This document shows, piece after piece, positions 1 through 11,531 of a stretch of DNA of 64,000 nt. The stretch is from positions 184,732,329 through 184,796,328 of the forward strand of contig JAHLJT010009419.1 in assembly GCA_031308135.1 (NCBI GenBank), read 5' to 3'. The notes under the pieces were generated by a model. The model had not been told where the DNA came from. It saw nothing but the letters and a program-made list of their open reading frames with translations, and did not search any database. The position numbers and the translations under genes are program-made. The stretch is from Acheta domesticus (Eukaryota; Arthropoda; Insecta; Orthoptera; Gryllidae). How positions within the stretch are numbered: the stretch's first letter is position 1; the number at the start of each line of letters is the position of its first letter.

Positions 1-284
1 ATGCATGAATATAACATGATGGAGATCATTGTAATGAATGATATGTATTGAATATTTAATTCTTTATTTAACTGTAAATTCCAAACAAACCAAGAGTTTT
101 TTGTAATTATGAGTTATTTATTTTGGATGGTTTTGGTTTAGTTTGTTATATTTCGAAGCATTTAACCAGATAGGTTCTGCATAAATCATAATCGGTCGGA
201 TATTTGTAAAGATTTAATGCATTCTTCAGAGAAATGTTTAAATAGCAATTTTAGTACGAGGATCTTTAATTTGGCGTGATGTGT
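1..284. other. AT-rich stretch, nothing recognised
   Basis: Plain AT-rich DNA. I see no exon, promoter or repeat boundary up to the HINE-like copy that starts near 285. Confidence 0.5.
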
Positions 285-776
285 TGTGGCAGTGCTGGTG
301 GCAAAACGTTAGGCGGATTTTCACCAAAATTGATATTCTCCAATCGATTTCTCTTGATCGCGCCGGCTTGAATTTGACTAGGATATTTCGATTTCGGGGA
401 ATACTGTACATAAAACCCCAAGGACATTTTAAAATGTTCTGAAAAAATGGCTCAATTTTGTTTCTTTAATTTCTTACTCAGAGCTTAGTACTCTTATAAA
501 AATTGCGCAGTTTTTTCGGTGTCTTTCTACAATTACAATATTGAAGATAATGATTTTTTTAAATAATTTGTATTTTTTAAATGTAGATCTTTAAATGATA
601 TCATATACAAGTTTTGCAAAAGTTGAGTAGTTTTGGCCTAATTTTGAGTGAAACGCCTCCAAATATTTTCTTTAATTTTGTTTTCGAATAGAGCGAATTC
701 CTTTTTCGTTGAACTCGTTGGAAATTTGCAAAAGTAACTGACGAAGCGAGAAAGTGCATGCACTTGTACTACCAAG
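285..776 (+). mobile_element. HINE-like (DINE-1-type) element, copy 1, 3' half
   Basis: This is the 3' half of the most frequent repeat family in the window. It starts in the conserved block with CACCAAAATTGATATTCTCC and runs through the T-rich body. It ends with the family's 3' signature: a GCGAGAAAGTG box at about 746-756, a TGCA/TGTA hairpin region, and a terminal CAAG followed by T (family consensus CTRG then T). The 5' half is missing. There is no coding capacity. Assignment to Helentron-associated elements is by architecture, not by search. Confidence 0.55.
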
Positions 777-1759
777 TTCTGCATTTTGCTTCCATGCTAC
801 GTGTGTGTGACGCGGGTTGCATTTGCGCCTACTATTTACTTTCAGGCATTAACTGCATAACTCCTCTTGCAGAACTGTCGGCATCAAATCAGAACAACAG
901 CGTTTATGGTCGTTGTAACAATACTCTAAGGACTTTTCTGTTTTTAATATGCCATATCTTACCGCCACAATGAAACATTTTCCTTAAAATTAAGATAAGG
1001 GTCACAAATAAAAACAAAATTAGGAGCAAGAAATTAACGCGATTGTTTACTTTACGCTACCATAAAATAGATATTTGATATATATAGCGTTTGATCTGAA
1101 AAGAGATCACATTTTCACTAGTTTGAGAGACGCGAAAAAGTTGAACTTGACAAATGTTATAAAATTAAGAGGTTTAAGAAGTTTAAGTGAATAAAAAGTT
1201 GAGGAGTGTAAGTGAGCGAGAAAATGCACATTTTCGTAACTGCTAAAACAAATTGTACTTGTAAACGGTTCCAAATGTTTCCTGGATTTTTTTTACATCA
1301 TATGATTTGTTACTCTTCTATTATATCCCCTTAGCCGCAAATCGATTGAATTATTAAATGCAGCAATTATTAATGCAATTATTACGGATTCATTGAATGC
1401 AAAAAGTTCAAAATTAATTTCATTCTTCAAAGTAATGTATTGACGCACGTTTATGAATAGCGAAACGCATTTTACAATATATGATTTTTTTTATTTAATG
1501 TTTTATCATTATTAAAGAATAAATCCAAATGAATGGAATTAGTTTTCAAGTAAGGATATAAGTAAAGAAGTCGCTGAAGACAAACCCGCATTGAAAATTG
1601 ATTTAAAGAATTTTCTCTCCATTGTTATTTATTTATTAATTTGTGGAAAGTATTGAATGTTCAAAATAGTTAATTATTAGTTTAACTTATCTGTTTATCT
1701 TTTTTTTTTAGCCAGTAAATAACTTGAATTTTATCCACAAGTTCCGACTGCTTGTTACA
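777..1759. other. AT-rich stretch, nothing recognised
   Basis: AT-rich sequence without a convincing exon or repeat end. A GCGAGAAAATGCACA motif near 1213 resembles the HINE 3' box but has no matching body, so it is not called. Confidence 0.4.
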
Positions 1760-2420
1760 TAATTTACGGTCCGAGCCTAATCGACTAAGACGACTCAATC
1801 CCGTTGTCCAACATTCCAACGGGGCTGGGGGTGAGCTTCAGTTACTCATCTGTCGTGTACGCCTCAGTTTCCGTTTCTCACTGTCACCTGCCAGCAGCGG
1901 AACCGGTAAGAAAAGACGTCAAGAATAATCTAGGCCACGTGCGTTGCAGATACCGATTGACAATTTGCCGCGTAGTACTCTTTCACGCCCTCTTCTGCCG
2001 GAAAGCGAAACCTCGGGCGCCCGAAACGAAGACGAACGATCAAGTGGAGGGTTTAGCCTCGAAACGAGTCTTCGCTCCATCCGCTCCTTTTGCAGCACCG
2101 TCCTCCTAATGATTGATAACCCCCTGCTCCCCCCACACACACACGCGCCTCCTCACCCGCAAATTCGGAACGCCGAGCGCAACTTGTCACACAACCCGTT
2201 CAGTGTTAAGAGGCCTCAATCGCGCCGCGCAACTGTGAATCTCGCCGCCGCCGCCGCCGCCGTCGGCGCTGCGTCAGCGCGCAGCTGCGGGGCGCGCGCG
2301 GGCGCGTGGGTACCGTCAGCTAACGGGTTTCGGGAAACGGAAGCTGGAAGAGGCGCCGCGCCGCGTCCGTGACCAACCCGCGGGCTTTGTGTTCGAAGAC
2401 CTGTCGCTTCGAGACGAGGA
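1760..2420. promoter_or_regulatory. CpG island 1
   Basis: A sharp rise in GC and CpG compared with both flanks, strongest at 2220-2380, with a (GCC)n run near 2240. A plus-strand donor-like ACCG|GTAAGA occurs at about 1904 and could end a non-coding first exon. The open frames here are GC-driven and show no recognisable protein. It is probably a promoter or first-exon island of an unidentified gene, direction unknown. Confidence 0.4.
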
Positions 2421-3076
2421 GCGTTAACGTCTTTTTGACCTACTCGGAGTGGACCGCACTGGAAAAATGTATGCTGTTCACACTTTATTTGCTGTGACAG
2501 AGAATTATGAATCGCTTCCGTACCTGCGGATTTGTCTTGTTTCGCGTCGTTTTCTATATTTGTATTCATACGTTGACTCATTGACTCTTAATTTTGTGAA
2601 TTCAAAACGAACGTTTAATTCAATCGTTTTTGTTCGAATGATTCGAAGAGTGATTGTCAACAATTTCTTTCTTGTTACACGTGGTCTTTTATGATGTTCG
2701 GTTGTAAACACTTTTGGAGATTACTGTTCTTGGATGAAAATCAACTTTTAGTTTCTCGATTATCTTGGTGCTGCTTCTGTAGAAAAACCTGCCTCTTCAT
2801 TGCAGTATGTGTTTGTTGATTGTTAAATCTACCTTGGGCATCTATGCGTTTCATGTTAATTAGAATGAGATCGCTAGGTTTGAGAGGAGGCAGGGTTTTC
2901 ATCCACAGGTCAGTGATTTTGAGGGCGCGATGAAGCTTCAGTTTTACGAGCAAAATCCGAAGACGTGACTCAGATAGCGAATTCCTGTATTCTAAAGTGA
3001 CATGCTTGGAAAGTAAATAAATTCTTCTTTACTCTTTTCAATGAATATTTCAATAAAACACTATTATCAGTAAAAT
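2421..3076. other. Intergenic or intronic stretch, nothing recognised
   Basis: Moderately AT-rich with short chance ORFs only. No repeat or splice signal stands out. Confidence 0.4.
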
Positions 3077-3106
3077 TTAAGATAGCAATTTTTTCTTTAT
3101 TCCGTC

Positions 3107-3570
3107 TGTCAAGCTGCCTATCCGTCCGTGCCTCTGCCCGTCTCTCTGTCCGTCCGTCTGCCCGTCTCTCTGTCCGTCCGTCTGCCCGTCTCTCTGTCCG
3201 TCCGTCTGCCCGTCTCTCTGTCCGTCCGTCTGCCCGTCTCTCTGTCCGTCCGTCTGCCCGTCTCTCTGTCCGTCCGTCTGCCCGTCTCTCTGTCCGTCCG
3301 TCTGCCCGTCTCTCTGTCCGTCCGTCTGCCCATCCGTCCGTTCGTCTGTTCGTCTATCCGTCCATTCGTCTGCCCGGCCATCCGTCCGTTCGTCTGCCCA
3401 TCCGTCCGTTCGTCTGCCCATCCGTCCGTTCGTCTGCCCATCCGTCCGTTCATCCTTCCGTCCATCCATCAGTCCGTCCGTCCCTCCGTTCGTCGGTCCG
3501 TCCTTCTGTCCATCCATCCGTCTGTCCGCCCACCCCTCTGTCCGTCCCGCCGTCTCTTCGTCCGCAACTT
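3107..3570. repeat. 24-bp GTCCGTCTG-type minisatellite
   Basis: About eight nearly perfect 24-bp units (unit includes CTCTGTCCGTCCGTCTGCCC) run from about 3130 to 3330. They are followed by degenerate 20-bp CCGTCCGTTCGTCTGCCCAT variants to about 3570. Several frames stay open because the unit is a multiple of three; no protein is implied. The array directly abuts the body of a HINE-like element. Other copies of that element carry a short GTCCGTCTGTCTG core at the same place, so the array looks like a local expansion of that core. Confidence 0.85.
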
Positions 3571-4035
3571 TTTTTTCTTTTTTAAACATTTTTCTCTAAA
3601 ACGGCTCGAAGTTTCTTCTTTAAATTTTTTCTTATATATAAAAGGATGGCAAAAAAATTATGCTAGTCTTAGTTTCGGTGAACTCAAGTGTTTTCGAAGA
3701 GGCAAAATTTTAACATTTAAAAATTACCAAATTAAAGATAGAGATTTTGCCTTAGATAATGTCTATTGTAAAAAATCTGCTCTTTAAGAATGGTCATGTA
3801 TAATTTGTTGAAAAAACGAGTAATTTCTGGCAATTTGTGTTTGAAATTAATGCAGTTTAAAAAAATCATTTTCTCCAAAACCGTTTCATATTTGTTCTTC
3901 AAAATGTTTCCATGGATAGAAGATGGGGCGCTCAAAGAATGGCGCGGGCTTCATTTTCATTGAAATCCCTGAATTTTTGACAATTACAAATTTAGAAATA
4001 ATTCCGGAAAGTTTGTGCTGTTATTGCACCACTAT
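3571..4035 (+). mobile_element. HINE-like element, copy 2, body and 3' end
   Basis: The body aligns collinearly with copy 3 (blocks such as TTTTCGAA..GCAAAATTTTAACA and TTGTTGAAAAAACGAGTAAT). It ends in the 3' hairpin GTGCTGTTATTGCAC followed by CACTAT, a decayed form of CACTAG. The core microsatellite on its left is hugely expanded (3107-3570). The 5' block is missing. Confidence 0.6.
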
Positions 4036-5479
4036 CTTTTAGCCGTTGATTTTTCCTCGCCTTTAAGTAAAAGTTTGGTTCTGTGAAGCACCCCAAAAAC
4101 ATGTATTTGATCTTCTTTGCCTCCGAATTCCCTTCGATCGATTGCCGTGCACTTCTTTCCTTTTTTTCTGTCAGAGATTTTCCAGTATTTCATTTTGGTA
4201 TTCCTTTTTTGGTTTATTTTTTATCAACATGCCAACAATGGATTTTTATTCTAAAATTCTCCGTCTTCAGTAACTTCTTGTGATTCCTGCTTGTTCCGTT
4301 TTTTCATTTATGCTTTCACCTTTTTTATTTCACTTTCATTATGTAGTGTTGTTTGTCCCTGTGATTGTTGTGTGATGATGAAATATAATACTATTCAAAA
4401 TAATCGAGATCGGTGTAAAATTCACGGTTTGTTGGAAAGCAACAGGACATTGGATTTCTACTAGAAGATTAAGGTTTTTATCAGACATTAATAAAAATAC
4501 GGAGTCCAGATGTATGAGTTTTCCGTTCCTTAGGATGAAGTAAATGAGTGTAAAATATCTATTCAGTGCATGATTCGTGGTTTTGCTGAAGTTCTTTCTA
4601 CATTATATTATATTATGTTTTTTTTTCTTCTTTTCTCACTATCATATTAAGCCATTGTTAAAAATGTACTTGTGAAAATGTGTGACAGTATTATTGTATT
4701 AACAATACATGCGTTTTTGTAAATAATTCTCGAAGTTTTATTTTCATAAAAAAGTTGCATCACGCACCGTAATTCTATCCGATTATGTAATTTTTTTTAC
4801 CGTTGGCATCTTACCAAGATGGTCATGCGTGCCGAAAACGGTCCTTGGCCTCTCGAGCTAACGAGCACCTTTTCCGTCACCGTCATCCTCTCCTAACCCC
4901 AATTTTTAGTGTCTTTCCTTATGTATACTTGCCTTGCTTTGCTTTGGCTTGCATGTTGGACAACGTTTAGCTTGCTTCATCATCTTGACAGCAGTGGTTT
5001 TATGGCATAAATAAACGTAATAATAAATTACCACTATGCAGACTGTAATTTATTTTGTTTTTCTTGACATCATCAACATTCTCTTTATTATATGATAAAC
5101 TATTTAATTTGATTTTATTAATATCGAAGTATAAAAAAACACTAAAGCAGATATTTCTGTTAGAAATGAAACGGCTCACCGATCTTTCAATTGATCCTTC
5201 ACCCCATAGATTTTGGACCTTTGCAATAGGAACCAAACATTAGGCGCCAAGGACTTTATACCCTTATGTTTCATACGTATCATACATATTATGATAGAAT
5301 TTATTTGGAGAATACTGAAAAAAATGATCACGCTTAAAACCTCCAAATTTCCGGAAGATGGTTTAAAAATTGGAAACATTATAGATCGGAAATAATATGA
5401 ACACTTCTTACATTACAAGAATTGTACGTAGTCATGGCTTTCTTTTTAAACTGCCATACGCCATCACTAAAGTAATTGT
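4036..5479. other. AT-rich stretch, nothing recognised
   Basis: AT-rich DNA with short chance ORFs. A patch at 4800-4905 is more GC-rich but was not recognised. Confidence 0.4.
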
Positions 5480-7256
5480 TTTTTACTTTCTCGCTGTTGC
5501 TTACGCAGTATAGAGAAAGTTGTGTAGTGCTGTGGGGGGAAAACGGAGAATTTTCGACACATAAACTCGTATTGCCGGGGCTGGTAACGAAAACGTGGAT
5601 AAATCTTGTCCCTATATATAGTAAATTACTTCCTCTTGACGTGTGGTGTAGCCAGAATCCGTTTTGTGAGTCCTTTATACCGAGAAAGTCGATTGACGGC
5701 GTCTGTCTGTGGTCAACGCTAGCACCTAAAACGTTCAACCGATTTTCTCCAAAATTGATATTCCCCCATCGATCTGGTCGATGTCGCGGCCCGTGGAACT
5801 TGAAACCCATATTTTAATTTCAGGGGATACTTTACATGAAGCTCCTCGAACATTTTCAAAATTGTCAAAAAAAAAAAGTTGGAGATAAAAGAAATATATA
5901 AGTTGGATACAAAAGAAAACGGCGCAAGTCTCCTTTTCGTTGAAATATTTCGAAAGTGCAATAGGTTTTGGGTGTCTTCGTACAACTATAATATTGAAGA
6001 TAGAATTTTTTTCCTCAATAAAATCTGTTGATTGAAGACATCTTGAAATAAGGCTGTAGACAATTTTGCGAAAATAGGAGTAGTTTTCGTGTAATTTGTT
6101 ACGAAATATAGACAATTAAAAAGATAGATACTTTTTTTCTCCAAACCTGCTCCAAATATTTTCTTTAAATTTTCGCCTCATATGTAATAAGGGACGGTAA
6201 AAAATATGGTGCTAGTTCGATTTTCGGCTATCTCCGTGTTTTCGAAAATTGCAAAAAAAGTTACATTTTAAAACTTGAAAATTGAAGATAAAGATTTTTG
6301 CCTGTCCATTGTATAAAAATTACTTCTTTAAAAACGTCATAAATAATTTTGGAAAAAACTAATTTTTTCGTAATTGGCACTTGAAATTTACACAATGTCC
6401 AGAAAAATTATTTTCTCAGAAACGGTTCCAATTTTTTTCTTTCTTTTTTTCCATGAATAGGAGGGACGCTTAAAAGAATGGCGTAAGTCTCATTTTCTTT
6501 GAACTCTCCGAATTTTTCAAAATTGCAAAAACGTAACATTTGTAAACTACAAAATGGAAGATAGTTTTGTCTTCAATAAAATCTATTCTAAAAAAGCATC
6601 TCATTAATAAAATTCATGTATCTACATTTGTTTGAAAAAACTAGTAGTTTTCGCGAAATTTCTGCTTGAAATTAATGAAATATACACAGGTGTCCCACCA
6701 ACTATGGACGACGATAAAAATCTCAGGAGCCCTGGAATGGCTCAAACAGATATGAAAAATAATTTATTTAATTTTTATTATAATTTACTATTGAAAATTC
6801 CAGTATTAATTCAATTTACTCTATTTTACAATGTGTTGATGTATTTTCTGCCAAGCAATCCTCTAACCTTAACTGAAATTAGTCGAATTAGGTTTTCTCT
6901 CTTAAAAATATGATTTAAATGTAATATGAAAGAACAATTAAAAATATTGAGAATCAGAATTGTGTATGAACTTTTATTAGCATCATTTTTTGTTACCACC
7001 GTATGCTGCATTGGGCAACAATGCTGCGATGAATGTTTGAGAAGTTCATTATTGAACGGCGACATAATGGGGAAGACAAGCTAAGGGGGTTTTATTTACT
7101 TAACGTTAGTATTACAATGTTCTCTTCGTTCAATAAAATGATATACACAAATATATTTCAGTCTGGAAAAATGTATGTACAATTATGTATAAGGTAATGA
7201 TATCGTCGTTTCGAGTGCATATTGAAAGAAAATACGTGCTGTTGTAACACATCCAG
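5480..7256 (+). mobile_element. HINE-like element, copy 3, with both ends
   Basis: This is the most complete copy. The 5' end is TTTTTTACTTTCTCGC at about 5480-5494. It is followed by a short inverted repeat with GAGAAAGT, then the conserved GTGGTGTAGCCAGAATC block, the GTCTGTCTGTGG core (about 5700), the CCAAAATTGATATTCC block and the T-rich body to about 6690. A 3' hairpin (GTGCTGTTGTAACAC) followed by CCAG and T lies at 7236-7256. The stretch 6700-7200 does not align with the other copies and may be a later insertion, so the far end is less certain. Non-coding. Confidence 0.55.
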
Positions 7257-7840
7257 TTAATTTTTATTTTGTGACATTGTTCTTTCTTTGTGCCATTTGT
7301 GTCAATTAGATTTTTTTCTTTATTTTAGGTCGCTTTAATTATGTTTTATATCCTTGATTAAGATCTTAAAATATTGAAATGGTGTTTGTTCAGTAGTATA
7401 CAATATTAAGTTATTTCTTAGAAACTTTTTCACTGAGTAGTTTTTTGATTGTTCAAATGGTTATTGATTCAAAGTATGTTTTGTATTATAAACAATCATA
7501 TATATATTTAATTTTAACTCCTTTTTATACATGATTTCTATAACACAAAAGGTACTTTGAATCAATAATTTCTTCACTTTCGTTGTGTGTGATAACTGAT
7601 TCACAGATTGCTCACTTTCAACTCGTACCGTCGCTTGAGATACTAAATGTTTCTCTCAAGAATAAAATCACAATTTACCCAGTTGTGATGTACCATAAAT
7701 ATTTTTTATTCCGCCTTCATCTGTTTACATTTTAATTTATAAGTTTTGAATGAAAGAAAGAAATATACGCTAAAAACTGTTAAATGGGAAAGCGTGTACG
7801 TCGAACAGGACCCCGAAGTCCTGGATCCCCTTTGGAGCAA
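7257..7840. other. AT-rich stretch, nothing recognised
   Basis: Low-complexity AT-rich sequence, no signals seen. Confidence 0.4.
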
Positions 7841-7921
7841 ACGTTGGAAGAGAAAACAGCGCGGTCGGTGGTGCGGCATGGAGCGTAGAGCAGTGTGCAC
7901 GACGTCGCGGCCAGAGCGTCG

Positions 7922-8513
7922 CACGAGGTGACCAAATGGCAAAATGGTGGCCAAAACCTGAAAAATTAAAGTTAATTTTGGGAACTTCTGGACATCCTCC
8001 TCGAAAGAGAATGTTTCGTACTTCTTTTCTGAAAGTGTGAAGCCTAATCCCTGTCCCTGCTGGAAGTAGTGGATGTGCTGGAAAGTGCTGGAAAATTGGA
8101 ATATCCGGTCTTCGCTGTTGTGGCGTCAGAGGAAAAAGTAGGCTGTGGTTTGTAATATTGATAAAAAAACGTGCTCTAAAATATTTTTTACTATATTTGT
8201 CAATCATTTGTGTCCCTATTGGTGGTACGTACAACAAAAACTATATTAAATTAATGTAGATTACAATAATGTATATTTAAAGTAATAAGGTATAGAATAT
8301 AACTAGCATAAAACGTATATATAACAGAATATAACACCTGAAAATTTTATAGAGAAATTTGGTTTATTTAATTCAACTAAAGAAAAATTTGGCTGCCTGT
8401 CACTGCAGATTCATGTTTTTCGAACAAATTCGTATGAGCGTGTATATCTCGTACCGGCAACCTGCATTACTGAAATAAAACGGAGCATTCGGTTCGGAAT
8501 TTTTGTATTAATA

Positions 8514-8572
<59 letters not shown>

Positions 8573-8705
8573 CACAAAATCGGGACATGTATTAGTATTA
8601 ATATAATTGACATTAACGACCTTGAAAACCCCGTCTAGAACTTGGTAATTGAATTCTATGCCACTTGAGGTTTTGGCCACGTTTTCGCCATCTGGTCACA
8701 CCGTG
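7922..8705. mobile_element. Transib-like non-autonomous DNA transposon (784 bp)
   Basis: The left end starts CACGAGGTGACCAAATGGC and the right end, reverse-complemented, starts CACGGTGTGACCAGATGGC. The inverted repeats remain alignable for about 38 bp, to a shared GTGGCCAAAACCT. Both sides are flanked by the same 5-bp CGTCG (7917-7921 and 8706-8710). Known Transib elements make 5-bp GC-rich duplications of CGNCG type and begin with CAC, like the RAG signal heptamer. No transposase ORF remains. It contains an (AT)n microsatellite. Confidence 0.7.
8515..8571. repeat. (AT)n microsatellite
   Basis: Uninterrupted AT dinucleotides inside the Transib-like element. Confidence 0.95.
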
Positions 8706-8900
8706 CGTCGGCCGGACCGGCGCGGCGCGGCGCGGCGGCGGTATGCGGGAACGGGCTGGCGGCGGTGGCGGTGGCGGCGGAGTCAACCACCTTCCCGGCC
8801 GCTGCGTCACGCCGCAGGTCCACGCGCCACCCTGCCCCTGCCCCTGCGATGCCGACACAACCGCAGTTCCACGCGACTTGCGAAAGGAACCGCCAGCTCC

Positions 8901-9479
8901 CTGCAAGCCTAGCCTCTGCTGTGGAATTTCTGAGTGAAGCAGAACGCACACGTGCAATTCTGCGTTTTAACGCGTTTGCTTCAAGAAGACAATAAACGGA
9001 GATCAGCGAATGGGTTGTGTAGATTCCTTGGGTAATGCTTCTGTTTTGATTTACTATTTTTGTTACCTTGGTACTACATTACCGCATTCTGTCATTGCTC
9101 ATTTTTTCGTGTTCGGATTTAATCCACAATGCCCTTTATGAATTTTTCCTTTCTTTCATTAATTCATAAATCTGTTATTTTCCGTGAATGACAGCAGTTT
9201 CAAAAAACCCTGGTTAGATGCACAGAAAAGTAAATAGTGTATTTCACTTGTATGGTATCTTTAGTGTATCTTCTATATTTTGTGCTGGCACCTTCTTCTG
9301 TAGTTGATGCTAGAACCTTTAAAACTTTGTAGAACAAAACGTAAAATAGTTGTGCTCGATGCACTGTTTTACATCCAGTGATCTCTGGAGTCTCGAACGA
9401 GGATTTTCTGACGATGGCGAAATGTCACTTCTAACGGGTCTCGTAGGTCATCCCAATCTCCCTTCCCCAACGTGATTGT
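8901..9479. other. Nothing recognised
   Basis: AT-rich sequence between two GC-rich patches; no exon or repeat identified. Confidence 0.4.
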
Positions 9480-9740
9480 TCGGTAAATCGCTTTCTTAGT
9501 GCCAAGGACACGAAAACGGTGGGCGGGGCGAGAGGAGAACGCGCAAGGATGGGCGCCGGAGCATTTCTCACGGTAAACTCGTTTGCTCTGCGCTTGCCTC
9601 CGGCGAGGGCTGCGAGCACCCACTCTTCCGCGAGCACGGCAAGCTGGGCGTTTCTGCAATACGAGAAGCACACTGGGAGACGAATCGCTTGCTCTGCAAG
9701 GGCGTCAAATTCTCCGTCGGAATACAACGGACGTTGAAGT
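9480..9740. promoter_or_regulatory. Small GC-rich, CpG-containing patch
   Basis: Raised CpG content with a GGGCGGGGCG box near 9521. Several overlapping short ORFs on both strands have no recognisable product. Possible minor island. Confidence 0.25.
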
Positions 9741-10899
9741 CTCGTGTTATAAATTTTGTGTAATGACTTGTGTATGTCTGAATGCAGTTCACGGTTAAGC
9801 AAGCGGGCTTGTGCAATCGCATACATTCGCGGCATCCGTTTCCAAAATGGAACACAAGTGACTCGTAAAATGCATGACTCAGAATGTCTTGCGTTCCTAC
9901 ACCGAACCTTTCCTTGTTACGCGTAGCGCTATGCATAATGAAGTAGACGAACTACGTGCAATTCCTTCCCTGCAGGTGATTAGGCTTGTAGAGGCAAGAC
10001 ATTGGGAGTTAATTCCAGTGTTTAGACATGTCATTGAACTGTGACGAGTTATGTTAGAGTAAAATATGTAATAGTTATTGTAATAAATTTAACGTAATTA
10101 TTGTTCAAAATTTCCCATTTGTCCTAATGCTCTCAATGTTCAAGATATATTATCAAAATTAGCTGGATTAACGACAATGTTTGCCTTTTCAGTCACAGAG
10201 TGAGAATTCTTGTTTGCCTTAAAAAGAATGGTCATTGCTTTTATTTAATGAATATTTTGTGGAAATTCCTTTCTATTGTTGCTAGAAAGCGATTTTCGTA
10301 CCTGGCACACACGTGCTGAAATTAACGTGATGTACCATGCCAAAAAAAGTCCTTCGTACGCCTTCCTTGTGAGGAAAAGTAAAGCCGGCTGTCCCGTGTT
10401 AGTAGATTTACCGCATGTAAAAGATCCTCAAGCCTAAATGACGCCTCTGAGCTAAACTCAAAAAATCGCCTGTTTCGTTGCCCAAGGAATACATTCTTTC
10501 TCCGCTAGTTGGTGAAAGGTGAGTAGCGAAATTTGCGTTGTCACACGGAAGAGCAGGCCTCATGGGCTGAGTCTCGCCACGATGTAAAATAAGGCAATTC
10601 AATGCTTCAAATCTCGTGCCGTACTCGTTGTGCGTACGTCTCATATCTTCTTAGGTGAGGTTTATAAACGAGGATTTGGGTTATGATTATCTTCCTAGAT
10701 ATCTTGTTTGGGCGCCCAAAGGACATTTTAACATGTTAACATTCTCTGAATTTTTCGGCTTCCTAATGCTAGAAATGAAACCACCATTCTCTGATTACTA
10801 TTATATAAGTGCAAATAAGATGCATTGCTAAGGTGGTCGCAGTCGCTAAGTATACTTATGTTTGCATATTGAATAAAGGATTTAAAGTTGGTCGTAATT
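9741..10899. other. Nothing recognised
   Basis: Mixed-composition DNA without repeats, splice-site pairs or domains that I recognise. Confidence 0.4.
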
Positions 10900-11230
10900 T
10901 CGCCCGTTATTTCCCGATCGGCGGCGCGGCCTGTTTGGACGCAATCCGTCCAATCTGCTGAAGACCGGTTCCGGCGGCGGCGGCGGCGTGCGGGGAGGGC
11001 GGAGGCGCGTGGGCGGCCGCTGAGGAACGCAGGCGGGGAGGAGAGGGGCGGGGCGAGGCGGAGCGGGGGGCACCCCGCCGCCGTCAGACAAAGGCGCGCG
11101 GTCCCCGCCCTCCTCGGCGCGGCGCGGCACAGCACGGCATAGCACAGCGCGGCACGGCGCCTGGCCTTGGGCCCCGCGAACCCCGCCCGCCACGCCACGC
11201 CGCGCCGCGCCGCGCTGCACACTGCTTCCA
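10900..11230. promoter_or_regulatory. CpG island 3
   Basis: Dense CpG with GC boxes (GGGGCGGGGCG near 11045) and imperfect (GCGCGGCAC)/(CGCGC)n strings at 11110-11220. Long frames exist on the minus strand but are proline/arginine-rich low complexity. Confidence 0.45.
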
Positions 11231-11275
11231 AATGGGCCGAACGCCGCTTATATGCACCTATATACATTCATAAAT

Positions 11276-11527
11276 CTGTGGTCACGCCGTAAAAGTTCTT
11301 AAGTCAAAAATCTTAGTTTGCCCAAAACAAGGGTTAAATATTTTTGAGCCAACGCTTATTCGCTATGCCCAACGCTATTTCCCAACGCTTTTTTTTTTCT
11401 CCTTAAGGAGGCAACATTTGAATCCGGTCGTTTACTGAAATAAAATATAGATACTTAACTAATAGTTTTAGTACTTAACACAATTTTGCCAAAAATTGAC
11501 TTTAGAACTTTTACTCCGTGACCACAG
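11276..11527. mobile_element. MITE with about 38-bp terminal inverted repeats
   Basis: The left end CTGTGGTCACGCCGTAAAAG is mirrored at the right by the reverse complement of CTGTGGTCACGGAGTAAAAG. Similarity continues through GTTCT.AAGTCAA. The 252-bp element is flanked by AAAT on both sides (11272-11275 and 11528-11531). There is no ORF. The superfamily is not clear: a 4-bp AT-rich duplication would fit Chapaev/Sola-type groups, but short AT duplications are weak evidence. Confidence 0.6.
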
Positions 11528-11531
11528 AAAT

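Larger units (their letters stand above)
7845..8900. promoter_or_regulatory. CpG island 2, split by a Transib-like insertion
   Basis: GC- and CpG-rich flanks (about 7845-7921 and 8706-8900) are interrupted by an AT-rich element. Removing the element together with one copy of the CGTCG duplication would join the two halves into one island. The right half holds (CGGCG)n and (GGC)n runs at 8709-8780. Open frames here are composition-driven. Confidence 0.45.

Noticed and set aside
3077..3787. Long ORFs on both strands through the 24-bp minisatellite
   Set aside because: The repeat unit is a multiple of three without stops, so frames stay open by chance.
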